This document shows positions 20,042 to 31,352 of a stretch of DNA of 64,000 bases, in pieces. The notes under the pieces are model-generated. The model was not told the origin of the DNA. It did not search any database and saw nothing but the letters and a program-made list of their open reading frames with translations. Source of the stretch: Tritrichomonas musculus (taxonomy: Eukaryota; Parabasalia; Tritrichomonadida; Tritrichomonadidae); assembly GCA_039105265.1 (NCBI GenBank), contig JAPFFF010000075.1, positions 186,001-250,000 of the forward strand. Reading direction: 5' to 3'. The first letter of the stretch is position 1. Every line of letters starts with the position of its first letter. Both the position numbers and the translations under genes were made by a program.

Positions 20042-20820
20042 AGAAGTTCAAATTTTATTCAATCATTTGTATATGAAGATTTTTGGTCTAAAATTAGGAT
20101 TTGTTCTTTGAGGCCTCTTTAGTACAAACGTTAATAGTTTTATCATAAATCATTAAGTCCAAAATGCACTTCTTCTCTATTTCAGAGCAATTCTATTAAT
20201 AAATATTTTATTAAGTATAAACGGTCTTTTTAAGTCCATATAAAAACCATTAAATCTATATTGCACTTTTTTTTATTTGAACTGAAATGATCTATATTAT
20301 GGCATTTTGATATAAACAAAGATTTCAATTATCTATCTCCAGAATAACATATCTTTTCAAAAAGTTTTGTGCTGTATTTATGCTCATACTTTCTATTTTC
20401 CGATTCTCGAGATTGATAATTGATTTACTTTCTGATATCGATAAATAAATATACACTGATTCTCGAGATTTTTATACTTATCATATGATATCAGAATTTT
20501 CATATATACTTTTTGATAAACCTATGATCGTAGTATAGTCTCATGTATCCCATAAAGAAGAATGTATTTTTTGATTTTAATCTTAAAATAAACATTAATA
20601 CATTCTGTTATTTAAAAATAGAGCTTATTAAGGTAAAGTATTCAATTTTAAATCTTTCAAAAAGTGAATGAAAGAATGAGAGTTTAATAAATAATATCAT
20701 GATTAAAAAAAATCTTGATTGGAGCAATGTTGATAAAAAAACATTAAGTCATAATATTTCGTGTTTGCTTACTCTTAAAGTATTGTTTCAAATTTGTTGG
20801 AATAAAGCCATGTAAAATGA
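20042..20820. other. AT-rich spacer before MITE
   Basis: No gene seen. The phrase GATTCTCGAGATT occurs twice (near 20402 and 20459), which may mark a small local duplication. Confidence 0.5.
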
Positions 20821-20828
20821 AATCGACC

Positions 20829-21355
20829 CTAGGCTTTTGTGTCCAAACGAGTTTGTATTCAAAAAGTATCCAATGGATACTCATTTTTGTTCGTTATTTT
20901 TTGAGAGAATTTGAGTATCCAAAATAGCCAAAATGGACACTTTAATTCAATCTTGGATACACCTTTCAATTTTCATTGATTATTTTGAATGTATATTTCG
21001 TTTGACCAATTATATCGATCCAAATTTACATTGAATTTTATTTTTTATTTCAAATGTTGATCTTCTTGGTCAAAATCATTCTTAGTGAATTTGAAAAGTT
21101 TATAATTTATATTTGAGAGGTTTTTTAAAAATTAAGAATAGTAGGTGTTTAAGACATTTATTATTGCTTTTTTTCTGATATTAATGAGTTTATTAAAGTA
21201 AAAATAAAGTATCCAATAAAAATTTTTTTGGATACTTCAACACAAATCTTTGAATAAAAAACTAAATAAAAAAGCAGTTTTATGTCCACAAAAAGTGACA
21301 GCTTTTTACAAAAAGTCGAAAATGGACACTCAGTTCACTGGATACAAAAGCCTAG
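20829..21355. mobile_element. MITE, hAT-like (527 bp, 16-bp TIRs, 8-bp TSD)
   Basis: The left end CTAGGCTTTTGTGTCC (20829-20844) and right end GGATACAAAAGCCTAG (21340-21355) are inverted repeats with one mismatch. AATCGACC flanks the element on both sides (20821-20828 and 21356-21363) as an exact 8-bp target duplication. There is no reading frame. Inside, GTATCCA, TGGATAC and TGGACAC motifs recur in both orientations near each end, as transposase-binding subterminal repeats do in hAT elements. The TIR differs from that of the 13.9-kb element, so this is a separate family. Confidence 0.8.
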
Positions 21356-21363
21356 AATCGACC

Positions 21364-22196
21364 AATAATGATTAATTTTGTATCGATCATGATTCAAAAA
21401 TATTGAAAAAATCTATTTAAAATTTTTGAAAGTTTTGTCATAATCAATTCAATTTTTAAAATCATAATTTCTTATTTATAAAATTATAAAATTATTATAT
21501 ATTATATTTATATATTTTAAAAAATTTTTTATATAATATAATTCGATAATTTTACTAAAAAATCACTTTTTAATGAGATAAACTCATTCATACTGCACCC
21601 TTAAAAAAAAAATTGAATTAATTTTTTTCGAAATTTTGCGTATTTTCAAATCTATCAATTCTTATTTACAGAAGTTTTCATATTAAAAAACGTTGTGAAA
21701 ATAAAAAATCGACTTTTCAAAAAGGCCATCTATATTTAGCAATTCAAAAAATAAATTTCCAATCAAACATTTAAAAAGTTATCAGAATATTCAATAAAGA
21801 TTCAAAAATAAAAAATCTATTTTTTTAACAAACGATGGTGAAATATTAAGATACATTATGAAATGTATTGGAAAATAAACTTATTGGAAATAAAGGACAA
21901 AAAAAAAAAGCTTTTGAATTTTGAGAAGTGTTCTATAGTAGATTTCATTCAAAATTGAGAGGATAGAAAATGTATTTTACAACCACATATTTTTCATTTT
22001 AAAATATAATTAAAAATATATTTAATAATCATTAAAAAATTGAAATAAAAATAATAATAATGTTATTTGCCTCTAAATAATCCATAATACTATTAAAATA
22101 TTGGTTTTTTACAAAGATATAATATATAGTTAAACTTATATATTGAAAAGTTATTTTGTATATAAAATAATTAAATAATTATCAAAAAATAATTTC
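21364..22196. other. AT-rich spacer upstream of Pmp-like gene
   Basis: Low-complexity AT DNA, including an alternating AT tract near 21490-21545. No TCAYTW motif adjoins the ATG at 22197. No gene seen. Confidence 0.5.
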
Positions 22197-25100
22197 ATGA
22201 GCATGTTCTTGTATTTTTTGATTTTATTAAAAATAACCCCGCGAAAGCAATTCGATTCACCTGTTCTTCTCGATTCAAAGGATATTAACTGTGAAGATCA
22301 AATAGGTGAAGAAAAAGATTTTCATAATGATAAAAACAAAAACAATGCTTACTTGTATTGCGATAAAAACAACAACAAAGGGACAATCCTAATGCACGAT
22401 TGCAAATATTATAATATTTACATGTATGGATCATATTTGCAAGAATTTTATTCGTATTTTATTATGGTATATGAAACAAATTTAGATATAAGAAGATCTT
22501 CCTTTATTACTACGCATGGTTGGAATTACTTAATATCTATTGAAACAGCCTCATCTGTCGATTTCTTATTAGATGAAAATATATTTATTGATCATAAAAC
22601 ATATGATTCAGCTAAAGCCTCAGTCATTCATTCAGAAGCGAGATTAAGTGATTTTAAAAACAATCAAATTATCAATTGTCAGAGTCAGGCCTTTGATTTT
22701 ACTCATTATACAGGATGCATTTTGACTAATAACACAATCAAAAATGCTCACCATATAGAAAAAAGTGCATTACATTTTGATGGTAAAGGTTCAAGTGCTG
22801 ATTATTTACATATTACAAATTGCGCTTTTATAGATTGCAAAGGAGAAGATAAGCCAACAATATTCATAAGTGGCTTGGATGTTGATATTGAAATAAAACA
22901 AGTAACTTTTTGCAACAGCAAAAACATAAATGACAATAATGAACCTGATTTTATCATTGACTTTGATAATATTGCTAGTAATATTATTATTACTTTTGAT
23001 CAATGCAATTTCAGCAATTTAGAATGCAATTATGCCGCTGGTGGTATCGGACTGTGGTTCACTACTAAAGATGGTAATAAAGAAGATACAAACCGATACC
23101 AATCAATTGTTTTCAAAGATAGCACATTTGAACATATTAGCCATGATAGCTCAAGTGGAGGTGGCGCAATATCATTTGTAGAAGCATCAGATAATAATAA
23201 TAATAAGAATTATGTTTCTATTCAAAGTTGTAGTTTCTATGATATTTCTACAACAAATAGTGGAGGCGCCATTCATTTTGAATCAAAAAAAGAATTGAAA
23301 ATTGATGATTGCTCATTTGAACAGATTCATTCAAATAAAGGTAGTAACTCTATTTATGTTAAGAAATCTGATTTAGATATGGTTACTATTAATTCTTGTA
23401 AATTTTTTGATTGTAAAAATGATCAATACTCATATCAAGTAGAGTTGAGTGTTCCAAACCTGGAGTTTAATTATAACTCTTTCACTTTTTCAGATAAAAA
23501 TTGCGGTTGTGTCAAGTTAGATTATATTGGTAAGCATACTTTTTTTGGCAACACTTTTACTAATGCTAAAATTATTCATGACAATGTTGAACAAGGGGTT
23601 GGAATTTCATTTGTTTCGTATGATAATCCAACATACTCAATTACTATTGAAAATAATACTTTTGAAAACATAATGGGGACAATGAGAGGAAGATGTATTT
23701 TTATTCAAAGTTATGGGGAAAATGAAATTGAATTAAAGAATAATACAATACAACACTGCCCTGCTGGAGGCCCTTTAATGGGCATTAACTTTTTAGAAAA
23801 GCATGATTCCTTTAAAATAGAAACTTTTAATTTCATAGAAAACACGGTTTTAGATACTTTTGATGAGATATTTGGTTGCACACCTCAGATATGGATCCAG
23901 AATACATTTAATGAGAAAAAAATTGGAAATCCTCTTTCTCTTGCATTTTATAAATGTAACTTCATTGAAAACAATAATCCAAAAAGTGGTGGCGGTTTAC
24001 GTTTTGGTTCAACAATGTATTCTGCTAATATTAAAGTTTTTTTGTATGAATGTGAATTCATTGGAAATATTGCTGAAAATAAAGGAAGTGCAATTTATGT
24101 TCAATCCTATCAAGGCCTTTTTTGCCAACAATGTAAATTCAAGAAAAACAAATCAAATCAAAAAAATGAACCTGTTTATATCGAAACTGTATTTTATATT
24201 AAAGATCCAGATAGTTCAAACAACCTTGAACTTCCTTCAGATTTGGAAAGAAGTCCAGAAATTACTTTTTCAAAATGTATTTTTGAAGATATTGATAAAA
24301 GTGATGCTAATGAAATTATGATACAAAACTCTGCCAATTCTCCCGTTGAAATATTAGAGTGCAATTTCAATGATTGTTTCGTAACTGAGTTTATAATATC
24401 TATAAATTGTGATGCCAAACAGGTCCAAGTAAATAATTGCTCATTTATTTTTTCCAATGAAGATGAGTCATCAAAAGCATTTTATTCAAACTCAAATAGC
24501 ATATCACTTCTTGGAAATACTTTTCAAAAATGCAATTCAAATATGATTCAATTTGAAGGGCAAAACGATAATGAAATGATAGAATTAAGAGAAAACAATT
24601 TTTTTGATTGCTATAAAGGTGAAGTTTTAGATGCTACTTTTAAAAAACAGCCAATAATCGATGGGAATAATTTCATGAATATCAGCTTAAACGGCTTAAT
24701 TTTACAAATGAAATTGAATAATAATCTTGATACAATTGTGTTCACTCATAATACATTTTGTAATTTTGATATGTCAACAGAGCATGGCGGAATTGGTATA
24801 CAAATAGAAAACATTGACACAAATAAGCTTTTTTATTTAACTTTTGATAATTGTAAATTTATAAATAATACAAATAAGAATAGTATAAATTCAGGAGGGG
24901 CACTTTTTTGTGGTACCAATTATAATGAAGGAAATACATATCTAACAATAAAAGATTGTATTTTTCAAGAGAATAAACATAAAAACAAAGGCGGTTCTAT
25001 ATATATCAATTTAAAAAATGATATCATTATTGAAAAATGTAAATTTTACTATAATGCAGCATTGATAGGATCTGCTATTTATATTGAGCCTGATTATTTA

Positions 25101-28100
25101 GGTGAATCTAAAGAGTCAGTAATAACAATATCAGATTGCATTTTCTTTCAAAATAATGTAGAAAAAAGTGCATCAATTTACATTGAACCTGGAATGACCA
25201 AATCACTAAAAATTAATAATTGCTCTTTTGAAGAAGATAATGCTCTTGTTATTGATAATTTTGAAAAAAATATTGATTTATGTGACACAAAATTTATTAA
25301 ATCATTAAAAGAATCCGCGTTAATTTTAACCCAAACAAGCTCTAAAATATACAATTCAATAAACATAGATGGATGCATTTTTGATTCATGCTTAGGAATT
25401 AATAATAAATGCTTTTATATTTTAATCGAAACATTGTTTCCATCCTCATTTCATAATTGTATTATATGTAACCTACAAGGTACTGGAACCAAAGACTATT
25501 TTGGTACATTTGATACAAAAGAAATTGCACAAATAAGATTGGATAATGTTTCATTTATCAACAACACTTGTGATAGTTTATACGGGGGAGGAGTTGGCTT
25601 GAAATTCATTGAGTTAGGAAGTTTAATGTTCATCAATTGTAAGTTCATCAACAACACAGCAAAACAAAATAAAGATGAAAAACGTCCTTCTTTAGATAAA
25701 GATTACTTTAATGGAGACGGTGGTGCCATTCAGCTCGGATATATTTGCAAGATGAATGATATGAATGTATTATTTTCTAACTGTTTATTCAAAGATAATA
25801 AAGCTAATCGTCATGGTGGTGCACTTGCTATACAAACTTATTATGATGTAGAAATTGAATACTGTGTTTTTGAGAATAATATAGCAAACTATGATTCAAC
25901 ATCAACGAGTTTGTTATATAATAATTATTTTGATTTAAAATCTGAAGGACGAGGTGGTGCAATTTATGTAAATCCAGCTTATAGTTATGATGATCCATCA
26001 GGAGAATGCAAATCCCCACCAATTCCAATGAAGAATCTGATAATTGCCAATTGTGAATTTGAATCAAATAATGCTTATGATGGATTTGCTCTTTATGTTG
26101 AAGGGGATGATCCAGAAATAGTATTTTCAATTGAAAAGAATAATTTTTCTGATAATTATGATGATATTAATGTCAATGGAGCTATTATCACTTCTGAAAT
26201 ATGTACTTTAACGGAAGAACAGCTTAAAAATGATAATAATTTTAGAAATAAAGAAGGATTGGCAGTTAAAATTTTTTCATGTGTTGATCATTATGGTAAA
26301 ACACCTACAGCAATATTCTCAGAATCAAACCAATTTAGTGATTCTAATCCTTTTTCATACTCAAAAGTATTCACTTCTTCAAATCATTTTAGTCATACCA
26401 TTGAATTTTCTCATTCTCATCCTTTCAGTTCTTCTAAAGCATTTTCAGCAACGCATCCATTTAGTGCATCAACTATGTTTTCATCAACACAAATATTTAG
26501 CTCATCGGATATTTTTTCATCATCATCAAATGAAGATTCGGAAATTACAAGCCAAGTATTTGATTCATCGTCAATAAATGATGAAATTCAATCAGAATCA
26601 GAAAGTGAAGCATCTGAAAATGAATCTTCAAGTGAAGGTTTGATTGACTCTGGATCATCAGCTGATCAAGTTTCCGATTCACAGTCAACTAATGAGGTTT
26701 CTGATTCACAATCAACTAATGAAGTTGTTGATTCACAGTCAACTAATGAAGTTGTTGATTCACAGTCAACTAATGAGGTTTCTGATTCACAGTCAACTAA
26801 TGAGGTTTCTGATTCACAGTCAACTAATGAAGTTGTTGATTCACAGTCAACTAATGAAGTTGTTGATTCACAGTCAACTAATGAAGTTGTTGATTCACAA
26901 TCAACTAATGAAGTTGTTGATTCACAGTCAACTAATGAAGTTGTTGATTCACAGTCAACTAATGAGGTTTCTGATTCACAATCAACTAATGAAGTTGTTG
27001 ATTCACAGTCAACTAATGAAGTTGTTGATTCGCAATCAACTAATGAAGTTGTTGATTCACAGTCAACTAATGAAGTTGTTGATTCACAGTCAACTAATGA
27101 AGTTGTTGATTCACAATCAACTAATGAAGTTGTTGATTCACAATCAACTAATGAAGTTGTTGATTCACAGTCAACTAATGAAGTTGTTGATTCACAATCA
27201 ACTAATGAAGTTGTTGATTCGCAATCAACTAATGAAGTTGTTGATTCACAATCAACTAATGAAGTTGTTGATTCACAATCAACTAATGAAGTTGTTGATT
27301 CGCAATCAACTAATGAAGTTGTTGATTCACAGTCAACTAATGAAGTTGTTGATTCGCAATCAACTAATGAAGTTGTTGATTCGCAATCAACTAATGAAGT
27401 TGTTGATTCGCAATCAACTAACGAAGCCTCTAATTCACAAATAGAAAATGAAATTACTGGATTTCAATCCTTGACAAATGAAATGTCAATGTCAGAATTA
27501 TCAGAAATTGGAAATAGTGAGTCTAGTTCAAATATAGATGAAGAAATTACTCTTCCCGTTGACCCTTCAGATGATCCTATAGGCACAACATGCATTGTCT
27601 CAAAAAATGGTGTAGACACGCAATTAGGAAATCGATGTTATTATTCTGCTGAAGACAATGATAATTCTGTCACAATTGGTGTACTAAGAACTAATTTCAC
27701 TGACTTCAAAAACGAAAGCAATGGTGGGGCAATTTACATTTTCAACTGTGGATTTTATATTCATGCCATTAATTTCACGCGATGTATATCAGTAAAAGGT
27801 GGAGGTGGAGCCATTTACATTAAAGATTCACGCACACTTACATACAATATAACAATTGATGCATGCTTCTTCACAGGATGCCAGGCAGTTTTTGGAGGTG
27901 CATGCTATATTTACAGTAGTTCTGATTCTAATGATGTAACGATAAATTCATGTATTTTTTCATCAAATTATGCTTACAAACGAAATTCGAATTATGATGA
28001 TCCTGTGTTTTATGGAGGAAGTTCTCTTTTCTTAACAACACGAAATTTATTTGTAAATGGATCAAAGTTCAACAACAACAAGGGGCAAAGTGGATCAATT

Positions 28101-28610
28101 AAAATTTATAATAAATATGATGAAGATATAAAGAAAATTAATTCTTTGGAACTTGATTCAAAGTTAAGAACAATATTCATTTCTGAATGCGACTTTGAAA
28201 ATGAAGAAAAATCAGAAAGTTCCATTTTTTACATCAATGATAAAGAAGGAAGTAAAATTGAATTAAGAAAATGCTCATTTAAAGGGAGAATGACAAAAGA
28301 TTATCATTATATTAAAGGACGTCTGCTTGTGAAAGATGCTCCAAAAATTCATATCATATCATGCAATTTTGAAAAACAAAATAATTTTCTTACTAATCAA
28401 GTTATTTATATTAAGAAAAATCAAGATAAAATATATGGTTTGACTGATTATAGTATTATTATTTATTTTGTTGCTTTTGTATTAATGGTCACACTTGTGG
28501 TTTGTAAATTAGGGAAACATTTTAGGAATCATATTATTGATGATAAAAGTGATGATATAAGCCTGAATGGAAATGATAAGGATGAAGATTACGAGAATGG
28601 AGTCATTTAA
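22197..28610 (+). CDS. Pmp-like right-handed beta-helix surface protein with nonapeptide repeat stalk
   Basis: A 2137-residue type I membrane protein. The ATG at 22197 gives a short hydrophobic start (MSMFLYFLILLKI). Residues ~60-1330 form a parallel beta-helix with many short strands and GGAI-type turns (near residues 322, 358, 900, 1175, 1206, 1250), each followed by CxFxxNxA-type rungs, as in chlamydial polymorphic membrane proteins and their trichomonad relatives. Residues ~1376-1443 hold about eleven hexapeptides of form xxFSxS. Residues 1492-1743 are 28 perfect-length nonapeptides, consensus VVDSQSTNE. A second shorter helix follows, with GGAIYI at about 1843 and 1872. A membrane helix (SIIIYFVAFVLMVTLVVC, about 2084-2102) leads to a polar tail of about 35 residues. 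Likely a surface adhesin-like protein in which the Ser/Thr-rich array is a spacer between two helical modules. No break seen. Confidence 0.88.
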   Translation: MSMFLYFLILLKITPRKQFDSPVLLDSKDINCEDQIGEEKDFHNDKNKNNAYLYCDKNNNKGTILMHDCKYYNIYMYGSYLQEFYSYFIMVYETNLDIRRSSFITTHGWNYLISIETASSVDFLLDENIFIDHKTYDSAKASVIHSEARLSDFKNNQIINCQSQAFDFTHYTGCILTNNTIKNAHHIEKSALHFDGKGSSADYLHITNCAFIDCKGEDKPTIFISGLDVDIEIKQVTFCNSKNINDNNEPDFIIDFDNIASNIIITFDQCNFSNLECNYAAGGIGLWFTTKDGNKEDTNRYQSIVFKDSTFEHISHDSSSGGGAISFVEASDNNNNKNYVSIQSCSFYDISTTNSGGAIHFESKKELKIDDCSFEQIHSNKGSNSIYVKKSDLDMVTINSCKFFDCKNDQYSYQVELSVPNLEFNYNSFTFSDKNCGCVKLDYIGKHTFFGNTFTNAKIIHDNVEQGVGISFVSYDNPTYSITIENNTFENIMGTMRGRCIFIQSYGENEIELKNNTIQHCPAGGPLMGINFLEKHDSFKIETFNFIENTVLDTFDEIFGCTPQIWIQNTFNEKKIGNPLSLAFYKCNFIENNNPKSGGGLRFGSTMYSANIKVFLYECEFIGNIAENKGSAIYVQSYQGLFCQQCKFKKNKSNQKNEPVYIETVFYIKDPDSSNNLELPSDLERSPEITFSKCIFEDIDKSDANEIMIQNSANSPVEILECNFNDCFVTEFIISINCDAKQVQVNNCSFIFSNEDESSKAFYSNSNSISLLGNTFQKCNSNMIQFEGQNDNEMIELRENNFFDCYKGEVLDATFKKQPIIDGNNFMNISLNGLILQMKLNNNLDTIVFTHNTFCNFDMSTEHGGIGIQIENIDTNKLFYLTFDNCKFINNTNKNSINSGGALFCGTNYNEGNTYLTIKDCIFQENKHKNKGGSIYINLKNDIIIEKCKFYYNAALIGSAIYIEPDYLGESKESVITISDCIFFQNNVEKSASIYIEPGMTKSLKINNCSFEEDNALVIDNFEKNIDLCDTKFIKSLKESALILTQTSSKIYNSINIDGCIFDSCLGINNKCFYILIETLFPSSFHNCIICNLQGTGTKDYFGTFDTKEIAQIRLDNVSFINNTCDSLYGGGVGLKFIELGSLMFINCKFINNTAKQNKDEKRPSLDKDYFNGDGGAIQLGYICKMNDMNVLFSNCLFKDNKANRHGGALAIQTYYDVEIEYCVFENNIANYDSTSTSLLYNNYFDLKSEGRGGAIYVNPAYSYDDPSGECKSPPIPMKNLIIANCEFESNNAYDGFALYVEGDDPEIVFSIEKNNFSDNYDDINVNGAIITSEICTLTEEQLKNDNNFRNKEGLAVKIFSCVDHYGKTPTAIFSESNQFSDSNPFSYSKVFTSSNHFSHTIEFSHSHPFSSSKAFSATHPFSASTMFSSTQIFSSSDIFSSSSNEDSEITSQVFDSSSINDEIQSESESEASENESSSEGLIDSGSSADQVSDSQSTNEVSDSQSTNEVVDSQSTNEVVDSQSTNEVSDSQSTNEVSDSQSTNEVVDSQSTNEVVDSQSTNEVVDSQSTNEVVDSQSTNEVVDSQSTNEVSDSQSTNEVVDSQSTNEVVDSQSTNEVVDSQSTNEVVDSQSTNEVVDSQSTNEVVDSQSTNEVVDSQSTNEVVDSQSTNEVVDSQSTNEVVDSQSTNEVVDSQSTNEVVDSQSTNEVVDSQSTNEVVDSQSTNEVVDSQSTNEVVDSQSTNEASNSQIENEITGFQSLTNEMSMSELSEIGNSESSSNIDEEITLPVDPSDDPIGTTCIVSKNGVDTQLGNRCYYSAEDNDNSVTIGVLRTNFTDFKNESNGGAIYIFNCGFYIHAINFTRCISVKGGGGAIYIKDSRTLTYNITIDACFFTGCQAVFGGACYIYSSSDSNDVTINSCIFSSNYAYKRNSNYDDPVFYGGSSLFLTTRNLFVNGSKFNNNKGQSGSIKIYNKYDEDIKKINSLELDSKLRTIFISECDFENEEKSESSIFYINDKEGSKIELRKCSFKGRMTKDYHYIKGRLLVKDAPKIHIISCNFEKQNNFLTNQVIYIKKNQDKIYGLTDYSIIIYFVAFVLMVTLVVCKLGKHFRNHIIDDKSDDISLNGNDKDEDYENGVI
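26670..27425 (+). repeat. 28 x 27-bp in-frame tandem array (nonapeptide VVDSQSTNE)
   Basis: Exactly 756 bp, 28 units with no length variation. Protein variants are confined to VSD versus VVD in units 1, 2, 5, 6 and 12. Silent variants are graded: CAG dominates the 5' units, CAA and TCG (for TCA) dominate the 3' units, and the last units all carry TCGCAATCA. The block is flanked by degenerate edges (DQVSDSQ at the start, EASNSQ at the end). Confidence 0.97.
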
Positions 28611-30330
28611 TCGAATGAGGAAAGAATTTTATTTATTAAAAAATTCTTTTTCTTTATACTTTTTATTGCTTTTTTCTCACGAAAATAAAAGTTCAATGAG
28701 AATCATAAATCATATTTTTAGATTTTGAGAAACAAATTCAAATAATATTGAAATAATTAATTCACCTTTCTTTCATATGGTAGCATTATGAGTGTCAATT
28801 CTTGATTTGATTGAATTATTGATATAAAAAACGATTACATTTTTTTATTAAGATAAAACATTCAATACAATATTCTTTATTTTGTATAGTAATAGAGAGT
28901 ATTACTACTATATTCATTTTATTAAAGATATATTTTTATTTTAATTATAATTATATATAATTATTATTAAAATAAACATAGATTATTATTCAATTCAAAA
29001 TAAGCATTTTATCTTAGATTTATATATTAGAAAAATGTCTCTATTTTATTATTATTTCTATTATTGATTATTATATTTATTAATTCTATTTCAATTATAA
29101 TATTTTATATATATTTATTTATAATTAAGATATTAAAGAAATAAATTTGTAATATTTTTAATAATATTCAATTTTCAATATAACTGATGAAAATAATTAA
29201 TTGAAATTCTAATCGTCCAACGAGTAAAATTAAGAGTTTTCTCTCAATATAATTTGAAAGAATTGAATCTATCGTTCGGATTTTTTTTGCGAGGTTCGTT
29301 TTAGAGCAATGTAGCGAATAAAATATAGATTTGTCAGATGATTACTAATGAGTAATATGGATATTCTCTCAAAATTTAAAATTTGGAATAAAATAAAGAG
29401 TTTATTGCATAAATTTTTCAGATTGTTAAATTGTTTAATTATTTGATGAGAAAATAGGATATTTATATTATTTCGTATAAAATATACTTATTTGTGAAAA
29501 ATATTTAACATAAACTTATTTTTATTCTTTAATTTCATTTTTATTATTACTTTAGAATTTAATAATATGTTTTTATATAATATATATGAAGTATCTATAT
29601 TTATTATATTTTATCTAAAAGTTTATTTGATTGATTAATATGATTTTTTATAAGAAATATATAAAATATATAAAATAAAATAATCTCTCAATTTATTTGA
29701 ATAAGCTCATAGAATCAGTCAGGATGCTTTTAATTTATCTATCAAAATTGAGAGATTGCACTTGAGAATTCAATTTTGAATAAGAGGAAACTATATATTT
29801 AAAATCTTTTTCCTGATGAAAAAAATAATAGTTTCCAATTAAAATCCAAAATGTTATAATTATATGAACTTTATTTATTTATAAACCCGAAAGATCTGCT
29901 TAAAAATGATATTGATTGATATAGTTCATACTGATGAACCTCTTAATTAAGTCTAAAAAATATAATTATGAAGAGATTAAAAATAGGGATTAGATTATTA
30001 TGAGATAAATGAAGAATTAAAAAAAACCTTTTATTAATTCATTTATTTATTAAATTAACTAATATATCAGAATTAAGACACTTTTATTTTTTAATTTGAT
30101 TTATTTTTATTATCTGTTTGCTAAATATTTTTTTGGATATTTTGATTCTTATATTCCATTTTTTTCAATATAATGAATTTGTAAACTTCATAAATATAAT
30201 AAATATAAATATCTTGGAAATTTCTAATTAAAATCCCAAAATATACTTATAAATATTTATTAAAATTATATATAAAAATTAATAATTGAGGAAAATATAA
30301 ATTATCATACAAATGGGAGAGTAGTTACCT
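28611..30330. other. Long AT-rich spacer, no gene seen
   Basis: No supported gene. A perfect 13-bp inverted repeat, AATCTCTCAATTT at 29682-29694 with its complement at 29745-29757, would form a stem with a 50-base loop. Confidence 0.5.
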
Positions 30331-30332
30331 TT

Positions 30333-31057
30333 TAAAATTTATATATATTAAAATACCGTATCGATACTGATAAAAAGTATTATTAATATTATACAAGAAA
30401 CTTGGATGCCGTTTATAAACTATGATTTTTTAAAAAAAATACAAGTTCAAGGGGAATCGTATTTTTCTATACCACTTTTTGAAAACTTTTTAACTTTTTG
30501 AATACTTTTTTACCCTTTTTTTATTCAATTTTTGCTAAATAATTCATTAGTATTAGGTCATTTTCCAATTTGGTAATGCTTTTATAAAATCACATATCTT
30601 TGAAATTACATTGTTACTTGATATTCTTACCTATCTTATTTCGTAATCCGACAGAAAAATAGGAAAGCTTTTCCTTACAACTTGTTCCAACTAATACTGT
30701 TATAGATACAATACTATATTTAAGTTTTCCTCCTCAAGATCTTTTTTTTATATATAATTTTATAGTCATCACACATATGCTAAATGGAAACTTAGGAAAA
30801 AAAAGTAATTACAATGTTAATAATTAAGATAATTAAGATATAAATTTTTTATTTTTATAAACTTTTTGAAGCGGCCAAAATCTCAGTACCAATTATTTTC
30901 ACTTTTTGAGGCAATTTTATTTTATTTACTCTTCATTTCTTTTGAATTTTCACTTTTTTGAGAACTTTGGTGGTAAAGAGTTTTTGGTTCTAGTTTACAT
31001 AATTTATTAATAAAATTTATATATGTTAAAATACCGTATCGATACTGATAAAAAGTA
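30333..31057. repeat. Direct repeat pair about 680 bp apart (ATACCGTATCGATACTGATAA motif)
   Basis: A segment of about 47 bp, beginning AAAATTTATATAT and containing ACCGTATCGATACTGATAAA, occurs at 30333-30379 and again at 31012-31057. The DNA between them is not coding. The pair could be the ends of an unknown repeat module. Confidence 0.6.
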
Positions 31058-31087
31058 ATATAAAGTACTTTCTTAATAACCGCTGAT

Positions 31088-31352
31088 ACTCTAAAAATAC
31101 CGAAGCACTTTTGTATCGATACTAAAAAATACCGAGCAAAAAAGTATCGATATTTACCGAATTCCGATACTTCTTCGGTAACCGGTATTTAGTCGTATTG
31201 ATAAACAACGCTGCTGCTTTATACTCTAAAAATACCGAAGCACTTTTGTATCGATACTAAAAAATACCGAGCAAAAAAGTGTCAATATTTACTGAATACC
31301 GATACTTCTTCGGTAACCGGTATTTAATCGTATCGATAAACAACGCTGATAT
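31088..31352. repeat. Two tandem copies of a 135-bp ATACCG/TATCGATA-rich repeat
   Basis: Copy 1 starts at 31088 and copy 2 at 31223, both with ACTCTAAAAATACCGAAGC. Each contains CGGTAACCGGTATTT and several TATCGATA or ATACCG words in both orientations. Copies differ by a few transitions (AGTATCGA versus AGTGTCAA). The repeat is markedly richer in CG dinucleotides than the surrounding DNA. Confidence 0.8.

Noticed and set aside
26670-27425. 27-bp direct repeats that could be taken for a CRISPR-like array
   Set aside because: No spacers; units are contiguous, in frame and within a surface-protein gene of a eukaryote.
26644-27444. A 266-codon frame offset by one base over the repeat array
   Set aside because: Open only because the 27-bp unit is a multiple of three without stops in that frame; product is a low-complexity shadow.
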